In this document: positions 1 through 8,076 of the stretch, one piece after another
Position numbering within the stretch: position 1 is the stretch's first letter
How the letters are laid out: each line of letters opens with the position of its first letter
Assembly (NCBI GenBank): GCA_965653565.1
Contig: CBFHAI010000016.1
Location: 15,902-79,901, forward strand
From: JALCLA01 sp965653565
GTDB lineage: Bacteria > Pseudomonadota > Gammaproteobacteria > Xanthomonadales > Xanthomonadaceae
Direction of reading: 5' to 3'
Length of the DNA stretch: 64,000 bases
Made by a program: the position numbers and the translations under genes
Notes under the pieces: model-generated
The model's input: only the letters and a program-made list of their open reading frames with translations
The model's database searches: none
What the model was told of the DNA's origin: nothing

Positions 1-166
1 CTTGCAGGCAGCGGTTCCCTGGCTTGCGCCCGACGCGCTGGTGTACGTCGAATCGGCGCGCGACGCGCTGCCGGCCGTGCCCTCCGGCTGGTCGCTGCAC
101 CGCGAAGGCAGCACGCGCGAAGTGCGCTACGCGCTCTACCGCGCCGGAACGCTTTGCGCCGCTTAG
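1..166 (+). CDS. rsmD: 16S rRNA (guanine966-N2)-methyltransferase RsmD, C-terminal end
   Basis: Only the last 54 residues are in the window, read from base 2 to the TAG at 164-166. The visible tail has the pattern LVYVES....LP..W.LHREGSTREVRYALY, which fits the end of the RsmD family (SAM-dependent methylation of G966 in 16S rRNA on the 30S subunit). The gene lies directly upstream of coaD, the usual rsmD-coaD order in gammaproteobacteria. The catalytic NPPY motif would be outside the window, so the call rests on the tail and the neighbour. Confidence 0.8.
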   Translation, partial: LQAAVPWLAPDALVYVESARDALPAVPSGWSLHREGSTREVRYALYRAGTLCAA

Positions 167-171
167 CCCCC

Positions 172-180
172 TGCTACAAT
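172..180 (+). promoter_or_regulatory. Extended -10 element upstream of coaD
   Basis: TGCTACAAT lies 8 bases after the rsmD stop and 37 bases before the coaD ATG. It has the TG extension plus a near-consensus -10 hexamer (TACAAT). The -35 region falls inside the end of rsmD and is not distinctive. This suggests coaD has its own sigma-70 promoter. Confidence 0.45.
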
Positions 181-217
181 TGCCGCGCTCCCCAGCGCAG
201 GACTTCCAGCCGATCCG

Positions 218-715
218 ATGAGCACCGCCCGCTCCCGAATCGCCGTCTATCCCGGCACCTTCGACCCGATCACCAACGGCCATGTCGATCTGGTCAGCCG
301 GGCCGCGCCGCTGTTCGAGCGCATCGTGGTGGGCGTGGCCGAAAGCCCCGCGAAAGGCCCCGGTTTCACGCTCGAAGAACGCATCGCGCTGGCCAGGGTG
401 GCGCTCGCCGGCATCGCCAATGTCGAAGTGCTCGGCTTCAAGTCGCTGCTCGCGCATTTCGTGCACGAACTGGGCGCCGGCGTGCTGTTGCGCGGCCTGC
501 GCGCGGTGTCGGATTTCGAGTACGAATTCCAGCTCGCCAGCATGAACCGGCATCTGATTCCCGATGTCGAAACGCTGTTCCTGACGCCGGCCGAGCAATA
601 CAGCTTCATTTCCTCGTCGCTGGTGCGCGAAATCGCGCGGCTGGGCGGGGATGTCGGCGGCTTCGTGCATCCGGCGGTGCAGGCGGCGCTCAAGCAGAAG
701 TGGCAGCAACCCTGA
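218..715 (+). CDS. coaD: Phosphopantetheine adenylyltransferase CoaD
   Basis: This 165-aa cytoplasmic enzyme transfers AMP from ATP to 4'-phosphopantetheine to give dephospho-CoA, the fourth step of CoA synthesis. The family hallmarks are present: the N-terminal YPGTFDPITNGH nucleotidyltransferase motif (TxGH-type, residues about 10-21), a central RGLRAVSDFEYEFQ stretch, and the late ISSSLVREIARLGGDV motif. The length is the family norm (about 160 aa). An extended -10 sits upstream. The next gene starts 74 bases downstream. Confidence 0.97.
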   Translation: MSTARSRIAVYPGTFDPITNGHVDLVSRAAPLFERIVVGVAESPAKGPGFTLEERIALARVALAGIANVEVLGFKSLLAHFVHELGAGVLLRGLRAVSDFEYEFQLASMNRHLIPDVETLFLTPAEQYSFISSSLVREIARLGGDVGGFVHPAVQAALKQKWQQP

Positions 716-789
716 TTCGACACGCAGCGATCCAGCCTTCTCCCGGACGCAGCGCGCAAACCCATTCACGCAACCCAAGGTACGTAGTC

Positions 790-1287
790 ATGGCAAAGAC
801 CCTCAAGCTGATCCTGCTGGCCCTCGCTTTCACCACGCTCGCCGCCTGCGGCAAGAAGGAAGAGGACAAGCCCGCCGTTGCCGCTCCCGTCGCGGTGAGC
901 GTGCCGGCCGATGCTTCCGATTCGCAGGCCTGGAAGGCCTACATCATGTCGGTGGTGAAACAGAACATGCAGGGCATCCGCACCAGCCCGTTCACTTATT
1001 ACCTGCCGAGCGCCACCGCGTCGGATTTCGAAGACCAGTACGATCGTCAGCTCGACAACGTCACCGGCGTGGTCGGCCGCGGCGTGCTGCCGGGCAATAT
1101 GCTGGCCTTCGGTTCGCCCGAATCGGGTCGCATGGCCGACATGATCGTCGAGGCCTTCACCGACATTCCGCCGGGCTCGATGAAGGACGTGCGCGTGCTG
1201 TTCATCGGCCAGGCCGTCGACAGCGATCGGGTCAAGGCCGCGATCGATCCGAGCGGCGCCAGCTACGTGTTCGTCGAGGCGAAGTAA
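790..1287 (+). CDS. Small putative lipoprotein of unknown function
   Basis: The protein has 165 aa. The N-terminus MAKTLKLILLALAFTTLAAC is a type II signal peptide with a lipobox (LAAC, Cys20) followed by charged GKKEEDK, so it should be a lipoprotein facing the periplasm. The mature part has no domain I recognise. It contains a WKAYIMSVVKQNMQ helix, a GVVGRGVLPGNMLAFGSPESG stretch and a C-terminal strand ending in FVEAK. The ATG at 790 was chosen because the signal peptide starts exactly there; the open frame upstream overlaps coaD and is not coding. Function unknown. Confidence 0.8.
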   Translation: MAKTLKLILLALAFTTLAACGKKEEDKPAVAAPVAVSVPADASDSQAWKAYIMSVVKQNMQGIRTSPFTYYLPSATASDFEDQYDRQLDNVTGVVGRGVLPGNMLAFGSPESGRMADMIVEAFTDIPPGSMKDVRVLFIGQAVDSDRVKAAIDPSGASYVFVEAK

Positions 1288-1348
1288 TCGCCTTTCGCGC
1301 GGCGGCGTCGACTGCGGGCGGGCCGCCGCGCCACACGGACGTGCGCGC

Positions 1349-1603
1349 ATGGCGCTGCTGATCAACGATCTTTGCGTCAACTGCGACGTCTGCGCGCCGG
1401 CGTGCCCGAACGCGGCCATCGCGCAGGGCGAGACCATCTACGAAATCGAACCTTCGCGCTGCACCGAATGCGTCGGACATTTCGATACGCCGCAATGCAT
1501 CGAGGTGTGTCCGGTCGAGTGCATCGATCTGGATCCGGCCCATCCCGAATCGCGCGAGCGCTTGATGGATAAATATCTGCTGCTCACCGGGAAGGTCGCA
1601 TGA
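1349..1603 (+). CDS. yfhL: YfhL-family 2[4Fe-4S] ferredoxin
   Basis: This 84-aa cytoplasmic electron carrier has two cluster-binding motifs. The first is CVNCDVCAPACP (CxxCxxCxxxCP). The second is CTECVGHFDTPQCIEVCP, with the longer insertion between cysteines that marks YfhL/Alvin-type ferredoxins. The C-terminal extension after the second motif is also typical. Its redox partner cannot be told from the context. The TGA overlaps the ATG of ggt (ATGA at 1600-1603), so the two genes are translationally coupled. Confidence 0.92.
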   Translation: MALLINDLCVNCDVCAPACPNAAIAQGETIYEIEPSRCTECVGHFDTPQCIEVCPVECIDLDPAHPESRERLMDKYLLLTGKVA

Positions 1604-3312
1604 AACTGCTCCGCATCGCGCTGCTGCTGTTGGTTCCGCTCGGCGCTGTCGCACAGGACGCCGCCGCGCCCGCCATCGGCGTGTTGCCCAAGCAGGCCGC
1701 GATCGCGAGCGCGAATGCGCAGGCCACCGATGCGGGAATGGAAATCCTCGCCGCCGGCGGCAACGCCTTCGATGCGGCGATCGCGGTGAGTTCCACGCTC
1801 GGCCTGGTGGAGCCGGAAAGTTCGGGCCTCGGCGGCGGCGCCTTCATGCTGCTGCATCTGGCGAGCGACGGGCGCGACGTGTTCGTCGACGCGCGCGAGC
1901 GCGCACCGCTGGCCGCCACCCGCGACATGTATCTCGATGAGAACGGCGAGCCCAATCGCCGCCTCGCGGTCGACGGGCCGCTCGCCGCTGCGATTCCCGG
2001 CCTGCCGATGGCGCTGGTGCACATGGCAAAGAATTACGGCCGGCTGCCGCTGAGCCAGTCGCTCGCGCCGGCCATCCGTCTGGCGCGCGAGGGCTGGACC
2101 TTCGGTCCGAAGAACGCGTCGATGCTGGGCGCGCGCAAGCAGGTGCTTGCCGGCAACGCGGCCGCTGCCGCGCTGTTCCTGCCGAACGGCGAGGTGCCGG
2201 CGGTCGGCACCAAGATGACCAATCCCGACTACGCGCGCACGCTCGAGCTGCTGGCCGAGAAAGGCGCGGACGGTTTTTATCGCGGCGAATTCGCACAGCA
2301 GCTGGCCGATGGCGTGCGCAACGCCGGCGGCCTGTGGACGGCACAGGATCTGGCCGAATACACGGTGCGCGAGCGCGATCCGATCCGCATCGAACATCGC
2401 GGCTACACCCTGGTGACGGCGCCGCCGCCGTCGTCGGGCGGCATCGCGCTGGCCGAAATCCTCAACGTGATTTCCGGCTACGACTACGCGAAGATGGAAA
2501 CCGTGGCGCGCACGCATCTGCTGGTGGAAGCGATGCGCCGCGCCTACCGCGATCGCGCGATTTATCTGGGCGATCCGGATTTCGCGAAGATTCCGCTGTC
2601 GCTGCTGACGAGCGGCGATTACGCCGCCGGCCTGCGCGCCGGCATCAATCTGGATCGCGCCACGCCGAGCGAATTGCTGCCCGGCGTGTCGGCCGCGCCG
2701 CAGCGGCCCGATACCACGCACTTCTCGATCGTCGATCGGCAGGGCAACGTCGCGGCCGTCACGCAGACGGTGAATCTGCCGTTCGGCAATGCGTTCGTGG
2801 TGCCCGGCACCGGCTTTTTGCTCAACAACGAGATGGACGATTTCTCGGTCAAACCGGGCGTGCCGAATGCGTTCGGGCTGGTCGGCGACGACGCCAACGC
2901 GATCGCGCCCGGCAAGCGTCCGCTGTCGTCGATGACGCCGACCTTCCTGATCGGACAGGATCGCATCGCCGCGATCGGCACGCCCGGCGGCAGCCGCATC
3001 ATCACGATGGTGCTGCTCGGCCTGCTCGAATTGATGGACGGTAGCGGCGCGCAGGCCGCGGCCGACCTGCCGCGCTTCCATCATCAATATCTGCCCGATG
3101 CGATCTCGGCCGAGGCCGGTGCCTTCAGCGCCGAAGAAATCGCGCAGCTGCAGGCGCGCGGCCACGTCGTGAACGGCGCCGAGCGCAACTGGGGCAATAT
3201 GCAGATCGTCACCTGGAACCGCGCCACCGGCGAGGTGGAAGCCGGTTCCGACGGGCGCTGGAAGGGCGTCGGCAAGGGCGCCACCACCGCCGGCGACGCC
3301 ATTTACCGCTGA
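1600..3312 (+). CDS. ggt: Gamma-glutamyltransferase (gamma-glutamyltranspeptidase)
   Basis: This is a 570-aa exported proenzyme that hydrolyses or transfers the gamma-glutamyl group of glutathione in the periplasm. A Sec signal peptide covers about residues 1-18 (LLLLVPLGAVA-QD). Family motifs include GGNAFDAAIA, the SSGLGGGAFMLL stretch, RRAYRDRA, the autoprocessing site DTTHFSIVD (the Thr of TTHFS becomes the N-terminal nucleophile of the small subunit) and the late GTPGGSRI motif that shapes the oxyanion and substrate pocket. The length is the family norm. It is coupled to the ferredoxin gene by a 4-base overlap. Confidence 0.95.
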   Translation: MKLLRIALLLLVPLGAVAQDAAAPAIGVLPKQAAIASANAQATDAGMEILAAGGNAFDAAIAVSSTLGLVEPESSGLGGGAFMLLHLASDGRDVFVDARERAPLAATRDMYLDENGEPNRRLAVDGPLAAAIPGLPMALVHMAKNYGRLPLSQSLAPAIRLAREGWTFGPKNASMLGARKQVLAGNAAAAALFLPNGEVPAVGTKMTNPDYARTLELLAEKGADGFYRGEFAQQLADGVRNAGGLWTAQDLAEYTVRERDPIRIEHRGYTLVTAPPPSSGGIALAEILNVISGYDYAKMETVARTHLLVEAMRRAYRDRAIYLGDPDFAKIPLSLLTSGDYAAGLRAGINLDRATPSELLPGVSAAPQRPDTTHFSIVDRQGNVAAVTQTVNLPFGNAFVVPGTGFLLNNEMDDFSVKPGVPNAFGLVGDDANAIAPGKRPLSSMTPTFLIGQDRIAAIGTPGGSRIITMVLLGLLELMDGSGAQAAADLPRFHHQYLPDAISAEAGAFSAEEIAQLQARGHVVNGAERNWGNMQIVTWNRATGEVEAGSDGRWKGVGKGATTAGDAIYR

Positions 3313-3345
3313 GCGCTCAGCGACTCGGGAGTCGGGCCGAGCGAC

Positions 3346-3351
3346 TACAAT
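3346..3351 (+). promoter_or_regulatory. Putative -10 box of the metallo-hydrolase gene
   Basis: TACAAT lies 31 bases upstream of the ATG at 3383, in the short gap after ggt. A small inverted repeat (CGACTC-GG-GAGTCG) lies just before it. The hexamer differs from consensus at one position. No clear -35 element is visible. Confidence 0.4.
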
Positions 3352-3382
3352 CGATCGCACGATTCGGCGACGGACGCTTGCG

Positions 3383-4258
3383 ATGAAACTCTGGTCGATC
3401 CTCGGCAATTCCCAACGCCTCGATGGCGGTGCGATGTTCGGCAACGTGCCGCGCGCGATGTGGCAACAATGGATCGCGCCGGACGCCGACAACCGCATCC
3501 CGCTCGCCTGCCGCGCCTTGCTGGCGAGCCCGTTGAACGGCAAGACGGTGCTGTTCGAAACCGGCATCGGCGCCTTCTTCGAGCCGAAGCTGCGCGAACG
3601 CTACGGCGTGGTGGAAGAGCGCCACGTCCTGCTCGATTCGCTGACCGAAGCCGGGTTTTCGCACGAGGATGTCGATGTCGTGGTGCTGTCGCATCTGCAT
3701 TTCGATCACGCCGGCGGCCTGCTCGCGCCGTGGCAGGAAGGGCAGCCGCCGCGCCTGCTGTTTCCGAACGCGACCTTCCTGGTCAGCGCCGAATGCTGGC
3801 GCCGCGCGCGCGATCCGCATCCGCGCGATCGCGCCTCGTTCATTGCCGAATTGCCCGGATTGCTCGAGCAAAGCGGCCGTCTCGAAGTGGTGGACGGCGA
3901 GTATTCGAAAGCGCTCGGAAAAAGCGTGCGTTTTCACTACAGCGACGGCCACACGCCGGGGCTGATGTTGTCGGAAATCGTCGGTCCGTCGAATCACGGC
4001 GGGCTGGTGTTCTGCGCCGACCTGATCCCGGGCCGGCCCTGGGTGCATCTGCCGGTGACGATGGGCTACGACCGCAACGCCGAGTTGCTGATCGACGAGA
4101 AGCGCGCCTTTCTCGAAGACAAACTCGCGCGCGATGTGCATCTGTATTTCACCCACGACACCGAATGCGCGCTCGCGCGCGTGACGCGCGATGCCAAGGG
4201 CCGCTTCGGCACCGAACACGAAGTGCCGTCGCTGCATGCGCGCGCGCTCGCCGCATGA
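3383..4258 (+). CDS. Metallo-beta-lactamase-fold hydrolase
   Basis: The 291-aa protein carries the zinc-binding signature LSHLHFDHAGG (HxHxDH), followed by a later SDGHTPG histidine motif and CADLIPGRPWVHLP, which supplies the bridging aspartate. The pattern resembles the quorum-quenching lactonase/YtnP-like branch of the MBL superfamily. There is no signal peptide, so it is cytoplasmic. The substrate cannot be deduced; lactonase, esterase or other hydrolase activities are all possible. It has its own putative promoter and is followed by an unrelated membrane-protein gene. Confidence 0.85.
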   Translation: MKLWSILGNSQRLDGGAMFGNVPRAMWQQWIAPDADNRIPLACRALLASPLNGKTVLFETGIGAFFEPKLRERYGVVEERHVLLDSLTEAGFSHEDVDVVVLSHLHFDHAGGLLAPWQEGQPPRLLFPNATFLVSAECWRRARDPHPRDRASFIAELPGLLEQSGRLEVVDGEYSKALGKSVRFHYSDGHTPGLMLSEIVGPSNHGGLVFCADLIPGRPWVHLPVTMGYDRNAELLIDEKRAFLEDKLARDVHLYFTHDTECALARVTRDAKGRFGTEHEVPSLHARALAA

Positions 4259-4311
4259 CGCGCGCGGCGCGGCTGACACTTTTCCGAATCTCCAACACAG
4301 GCCGCTGAGCA

Positions 4312-5499
4312 ATGCCCGACTACACCGAAATCACCCATCGTGGCTGGCTGTCGCGGCTGGGCGGCGCGTTCAAGGGAATCTTCGCCGGCATCGTTTTCCT
4401 GGTGATCGCGCTCGGCCTGCAGTTCTGGAACGAAGGCCGCACCCAGAAGCGCGATAGCGCGATCGGCGAGGGCCGCGCGGCTGTCGTCGCGGCGGATGCG
4501 AACGCGGTGGCGCCGGGCAACGAAGGCCGGCTGGTGCACATCACCGGCGAAGCCAAGGCCGGGGCGGCGCTCGGCGATCCGGCCTTCGGCGTGCAGGTCG
4601 GAGCGCTCGCGCTGCGCCGCCGCGTCGAGATGTACCAGTGGGAAGAAAAACGCGAAAGCCGCGAAGAAAAGCAGGTCGGCGGCGGCACGCGAACGGTGAC
4701 GGAGTATCGCTACCGCAAGGATTGGAACGACGAGCCGATCGATTCGAGCGATTTCCGCCAGGCCGGCGCGCATGCCAATCCGGGCCCGCTGCCATACGAA
4801 AACCAGACCTGGCGGGCGGACGATGTGCGTGTCGGCGGCTACACGCTGTCGCCGGCGGCCTCCGATGAGATCGGCGGCTGGGAACGCGTCGGCACCGACA
4901 GCGTCGAACTGCCGCCGAATCTGGCCGCGAGCTTTCGCGTCGACGACGGCTGGTTCGTCACCAGCGAAGACTCGAACTCGCCACAGGTGGGCGATGTGCG
5001 CGTGCGGTTCGAGTACGTGCCCGAAGGCGTGATCAGCGTCATCGCGCGGCAACAGAACGGCGTGCTCGTGCCGTACGCGGCGAGCAACGGCAACGAGCTG
5101 TTGCTGGTGGAACGCGGCGCCTCCGATGCCACGGCGATGTTCGAAGCCGAAGGCTCGCGCAACGCCACTGCCGCCTGGTTTCTACGGCTGGCCGGATTCG
5201 TGCTGGCCTGGGTCGCGTTCGCGATGCTGCTCAAGCCGCTGGTGGTGATGGCCGATGTGTTGCCGATCGCAGGACGGTTGGCCGGGGTCGGCGTCGGCCT
5301 GGTGTCGGGCGTGCTGGCGGCGATCGTGAGCATCGTTGCGATCGGCAGTGGCTGGCTGTTCTATCGGCCGTGGCTGCTGGTGGTGATCGTGGTTGTCATC
5401 GTCGGCGTGGCAATGTGGTTGGTGCGGCGCCGCGCGACGGCGGTGCCGTCGGACTCCACCGCTTCGATTCCGCCACCGCCGCCTCCGCCTGCCGCATGA
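4312..5499 (+). CDS. TMEM43-family membrane protein
   Basis: The 395-aa protein has one hydrophobic segment near the N-terminus (about residues 20-40, IFAGIVFLVIALGLQFWNEG). A long soluble region follows, and three or four membrane segments lie at the C-terminus (about 280-380). The FWNEGR motif right after the first helix and the central EYRYRKDWND stretch are characteristic of bacterial TMEM43 (LUMA) homologues. It ends in a proline run. Its role in bacteria is unknown. The TGA at 5497-5499 overlaps the ATG of the next gene, so the two are probably co-translated. Confidence 0.8.
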   Translation: MPDYTEITHRGWLSRLGGAFKGIFAGIVFLVIALGLQFWNEGRTQKRDSAIGEGRAAVVAADANAVAPGNEGRLVHITGEAKAGAALGDPAFGVQVGALALRRRVEMYQWEEKRESREEKQVGGGTRTVTEYRYRKDWNDEPIDSSDFRQAGAHANPGPLPYENQTWRADDVRVGGYTLSPAASDEIGGWERVGTDSVELPPNLAASFRVDDGWFVTSEDSNSPQVGDVRVRFEYVPEGVISVIARQQNGVLVPYAASNGNELLLVERGASDATAMFEAEGSRNATAAWFLRLAGFVLAWVAFAMLLKPLVVMADVLPIAGRLAGVGVGLVSGVLAAIVSIVAIGSGWLFYRPWLLVVIVVVIVGVAMWLVRRRATAVPSDSTASIPPPPPPPAA

Positions 5500-6917
5500 C
5501 GCAACTGCCTGATGATCTGAAACGCGCCCGCGAAGCGCGTCGCCGTTTCCTGCGGCTCGGTGCCGGTGCCGGCGCGCTCGGGCTTGCGATGTCGCCGCTC
5601 GGCAAGTTGCTGGCGGCGGCCGGCGTCACCGGCGCGGGCCTGTCGACGGCCGGCTACGGCCCGCTGAAACCGGTGCGCGATCTGGAGACCGGCCTGCCGC
5701 TGCTGGCCCTGCCGGAAGGCTTCAGCTATCGCAGTTTCGGCTGGAGCGGCACGCCGATGAGCGACGGCTCGCCGACGCCGAATGCGCACGACGGCATGGG
5801 CGTGGTGCGCGTGCGCGGCGATATCGCGACGCTGGTGCGCAACCAGGAAGTGGTGCGCGCCAATGGCGCGTATGGGCCGGCGGCGTCGCAGTACGATCCC
5901 TTGTGCGGCGGCGGCACGACCACCTTCGATTTCGATCTGGCGAAAGGCGAAATGATCGCGGCGCGGCCGTCGCTTTCGGGCACCTTGCAGAATTGCGCCG
6001 GCGGCGTGACGCCATGGCAGACGTGGCTGTCGTGCGAAGAATTCGTCTCGGCGGCCGATCGCATCGTGCTCGGAAAAACCATCGTGCGGCGGCTGCAGCG
6101 CGATCACGGCTTCGTGTTCGAAGTGCCGGCCGATGGCCATTCGAGCGCCGAACCGCTGGTCGGCCTCGGTCAGTTCCGCCACGAGGCCGCGACGGTGCAC
6201 GCGCCGAGCGGCGATGTCTACCTCACCGAAGACATGGAACCGGACGCGGGCTTCTATCGTTTCGTACCGAAAAAGCGCGGTGAACTGCTGCGCGGCGGGC
6301 GCTTGCAGATGTTGAAGGCCGTCGGGCGCGAGGATCTGCGTTCGGGGCTGCAGGTCGGGCAGCGCTTCAAGGTGGAATGGATCGACATCGAATTCCCCGA
6401 ACGCGGCTTCGATCGCGAACACAACGATGGCCGCGGCGTGCAGCGCCAGGGCCTGGCGAACGGCGCGTCGCGCTTCACCCGGCTCGAAGGCGTGATCGCC
6501 AGCGACGACGAAGTGTTCTTCACCGCCACCAACGGCGGCGATGCCGCCTGCGGGCAGGTGTTCGCCTACTACCCGGGCCGCGCCGAACTGGTGCTGATCT
6601 ACGAATCGCCCGACGCGGCGACGATGGACTATCCGGACAACGTGGTGATCAGCCCGCGCGGCGGCCTGCTGATCTGCCAGGACTCGAAAGGCCCGTCGCA
6701 GCATCTTTACGGACTCACGCGCGGCGGCGACCTGTTCCAGTTCGCGCGCAATAACGTGCACCTCGACGGCGGCTATCGCGATTTCAGCGGCGATTTCCGC
6801 ACCGCCGAATGGGCCGGCGGCTGCTTCTCGCCGGACGGCCGCTGGCTGTTCGCCAATGTGTATTCTCCCGGCTTCACCGTGGCCATCACCGGGCCGTGGC
6901 GTGCGGGCCTGATCTGA
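5496..6917 (+). CDS. PhoX-like DUF839 protein with Tat signal
   Basis: The 473-aa protein begins with a twin-arginine signal (RRRFLRLGAG, residues about 15-24, then a hydrophobic stretch), so it should be exported folded. The rest is a DUF839/PhoX-type beta-propeller. Segments such as ITAL-type repeats, GGGTTTFDFDL, TWLSCEE and VYLTEDME, with acidic and Cys residues, match metal-binding positions of PhoX-family alkaline phosphatases. Phosphatase activity is not proven by sequence; many DUF839 members are uncharacterised. The ATG at 5496 overlaps the upstream stop and precedes the Tat signal, which fixes the start. Confidence 0.85.
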   Translation: MTQLPDDLKRAREARRRFLRLGAGAGALGLAMSPLGKLLAAAGVTGAGLSTAGYGPLKPVRDLETGLPLLALPEGFSYRSFGWSGTPMSDGSPTPNAHDGMGVVRVRGDIATLVRNQEVVRANGAYGPAASQYDPLCGGGTTTFDFDLAKGEMIAARPSLSGTLQNCAGGVTPWQTWLSCEEFVSAADRIVLGKTIVRRLQRDHGFVFEVPADGHSSAEPLVGLGQFRHEAATVHAPSGDVYLTEDMEPDAGFYRFVPKKRGELLRGGRLQMLKAVGREDLRSGLQVGQRFKVEWIDIEFPERGFDREHNDGRGVQRQGLANGASRFTRLEGVIASDDEVFFTATNGGDAACGQVFAYYPGRAELVLIYESPDAATMDYPDNVVISPRGGLLICQDSKGPSQHLYGLTRGGDLFQFARNNVHLDGGYRDFSGDFRTAEWAGGCFSPDGRWLFANVYSPGFTVAITGPWRAGLI

Positions 6918-6946
6918 TCAACCTGCCTGACCTGAAGGACATGGCG

Positions 6947-7351
6947 ATGCCGATGCCGCAAATCACCGCAATCTATGCCGCGCTGCTCGGACTGTTGATG
7001 GTCGTGCTGGCGGTGCGCGTGGCGCGCTACCGGCAGACGCGGCTGATCGGCATCGGCGACGGCGGCGACCGCGATCTGGTCAAGCGCATCCGCGCGCACG
7101 CCAATGCGGTGGAAAACGTGCCGATGGCGCTGCTTTTGCTGCTGATCCTGGAACTGACGCAAACGCAGGCCGCCTGGCTGCATGTGTTCGGCCTGATGCT
7201 GCTGATCGGCCGGCTGCTGCATGCGCTGGGGTTGTCGCGCCACGCCGGCAGTTCGTCGGGACGCTTGATCGGCATTGCGCTGACCTGGCTGGCGATGCTC
7301 GCGATGTGCCTGCTGTTGCTGTGGCGCGCGGTGTTGATCGCGACGGGCTGA
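6947..7351 (+). CDS. MAPEG-family membrane protein
   Basis: The 134-aa integral membrane protein has four hydrophobic segments and the MAPEG pattern RIRAHANAVENVPMALLLL in the second quarter. MAPEG proteins include microsomal glutathione S-transferase relatives; the bacterial substrate is unknown. Three in-frame ATGs lie close together (6941, 6947, 6953). The one at 6947 stands 7 bases after GAAGGA (6934-6939), the best spacing. The gene follows the PhoX-like gene by 29 bases and converges on the Nudix gene. Confidence 0.85.
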   Translation: MPMPQITAIYAALLGLLMVVLAVRVARYRQTRLIGIGDGGDRDLVKRIRAHANAVENVPMALLLLLILELTQTQAAWLHVFGLMLLIGRLLHALGLSRHAGSSSGRLIGIALTWLAMLAMCLLLLWRAVLIATG

Positions 7352-7422
7352 CTTCGGCTCACTGATTCGATCGCGATCATTTCGATCGCAACGAGTCGAT
7401 CGCAACGAGTCGACCCCGAAGA
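7352..7422. repeat. Short intergenic direct repeat between convergent genes
   Basis: The 71-base gap holds a perfect tandem 14-mer (GATCGCAACGAGTC, 7384-7397 and 7398-7411). It is preceded by two overlapping TCGATCG-type palindromes around 7368-7390. There is no T-run and no obvious terminator hairpin. Confidence 0.6.
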
Positions 7423-7956
7423 TCAGGCCGCACTGCCATCCGGATTGCGCTCGATGAAGTACAGCCCGGCATAGAGTTTCGGATCGATCGAAAACCCGTC
7501 AAGCATTTTCTGGTACAGCCAGGCCGCGGCCTGCGCGCGCGGAATCTCGTGCACCGTGATGTTCTCGCTTTCGTCGCCGCCGCCGGCGTGTTCGCGCACC
7601 AGGCCGTGGGCGCGCACGAAGGCGATGATTTCGTTGCTCATGCCCGACGACGACGGCCCGGCCATCAGATATTCGATGCGCTCGGCGCGCCAGCCGGTTT
7701 CTTCCAGCAATTCGCGCTGCGCCGCCACTTCCACCGATTCGTTCTCGCCCAGGTCGCCGACCAGGCCGGCCGGCATCTCGATGCTGCGGCGCTGCACCGG
7801 AACGCGGAATTGCTCGACGAAGACGACGCGATCGTCCGGCGTCACCGCGACGATGATCACCGCGGAGCCCGCATTGGTGCGTTCGGCGTATTCCCAAGAG
7901 CCGCGCTGTTGCAGGCGCAGGTAGCGGCCGTTGAAAAGGGTCCGGGTTTCGTTCAT
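7423..7956 (-). CDS. Nudix hydrolase (ADP-sugar pyrophosphatase-like)
   Basis: The 177-aa cytoplasmic protein has a full Nudix box, GDLGENESVEVAAQRELLEE (Gx5Ex7REUxEExGU continuing TGW), at about residues 66-88. Upstream, VVFVEQFRVPVQRRSIEMPAGL resembles the ADP-ribose/GDP-mannose pyrophosphatase branch (NudF/NudK-like). It would hydrolyse a nucleoside diphosphate linked to another moiety; the substrate is not resolved. It is transcribed divergently from the downstream propeller protein with a 120-base gap. Confidence 0.92.
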   Translation of the reverse strand: MNETRTLFNGRYLRLQQRGSWEYAERTNAGSAVIIVAVTPDDRVVFVEQFRVPVQRRSIEMPAGLVGDLGENESVEVAAQRELLEETGWRAERIEYLMAGPSSSGMSNEIIAFVRAHGLVREHAGGGDESENITVHEIPRAQAAAWLYQKMLDGFSIDPKLYAGLYFIERNPDGSAA

Positions 7957-8076
7957 TGTGCGCCGCCTCCTCAGGCCCCGTGCCGGGAAGCCCCGATGCT
8001 AGCCCGCGCCGGCCCGGCCGGGGAACCTTCGTGCCGGGCACCGGTCGCAGCGACATTCCGAATCAGGTGGTTTTCG

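Noticed and set aside
154..789. Extension of the lipoprotein frame upstream through coaD
   Set aside because: It overlaps coaD in another frame; the lipoprotein signal peptide begins at 790.
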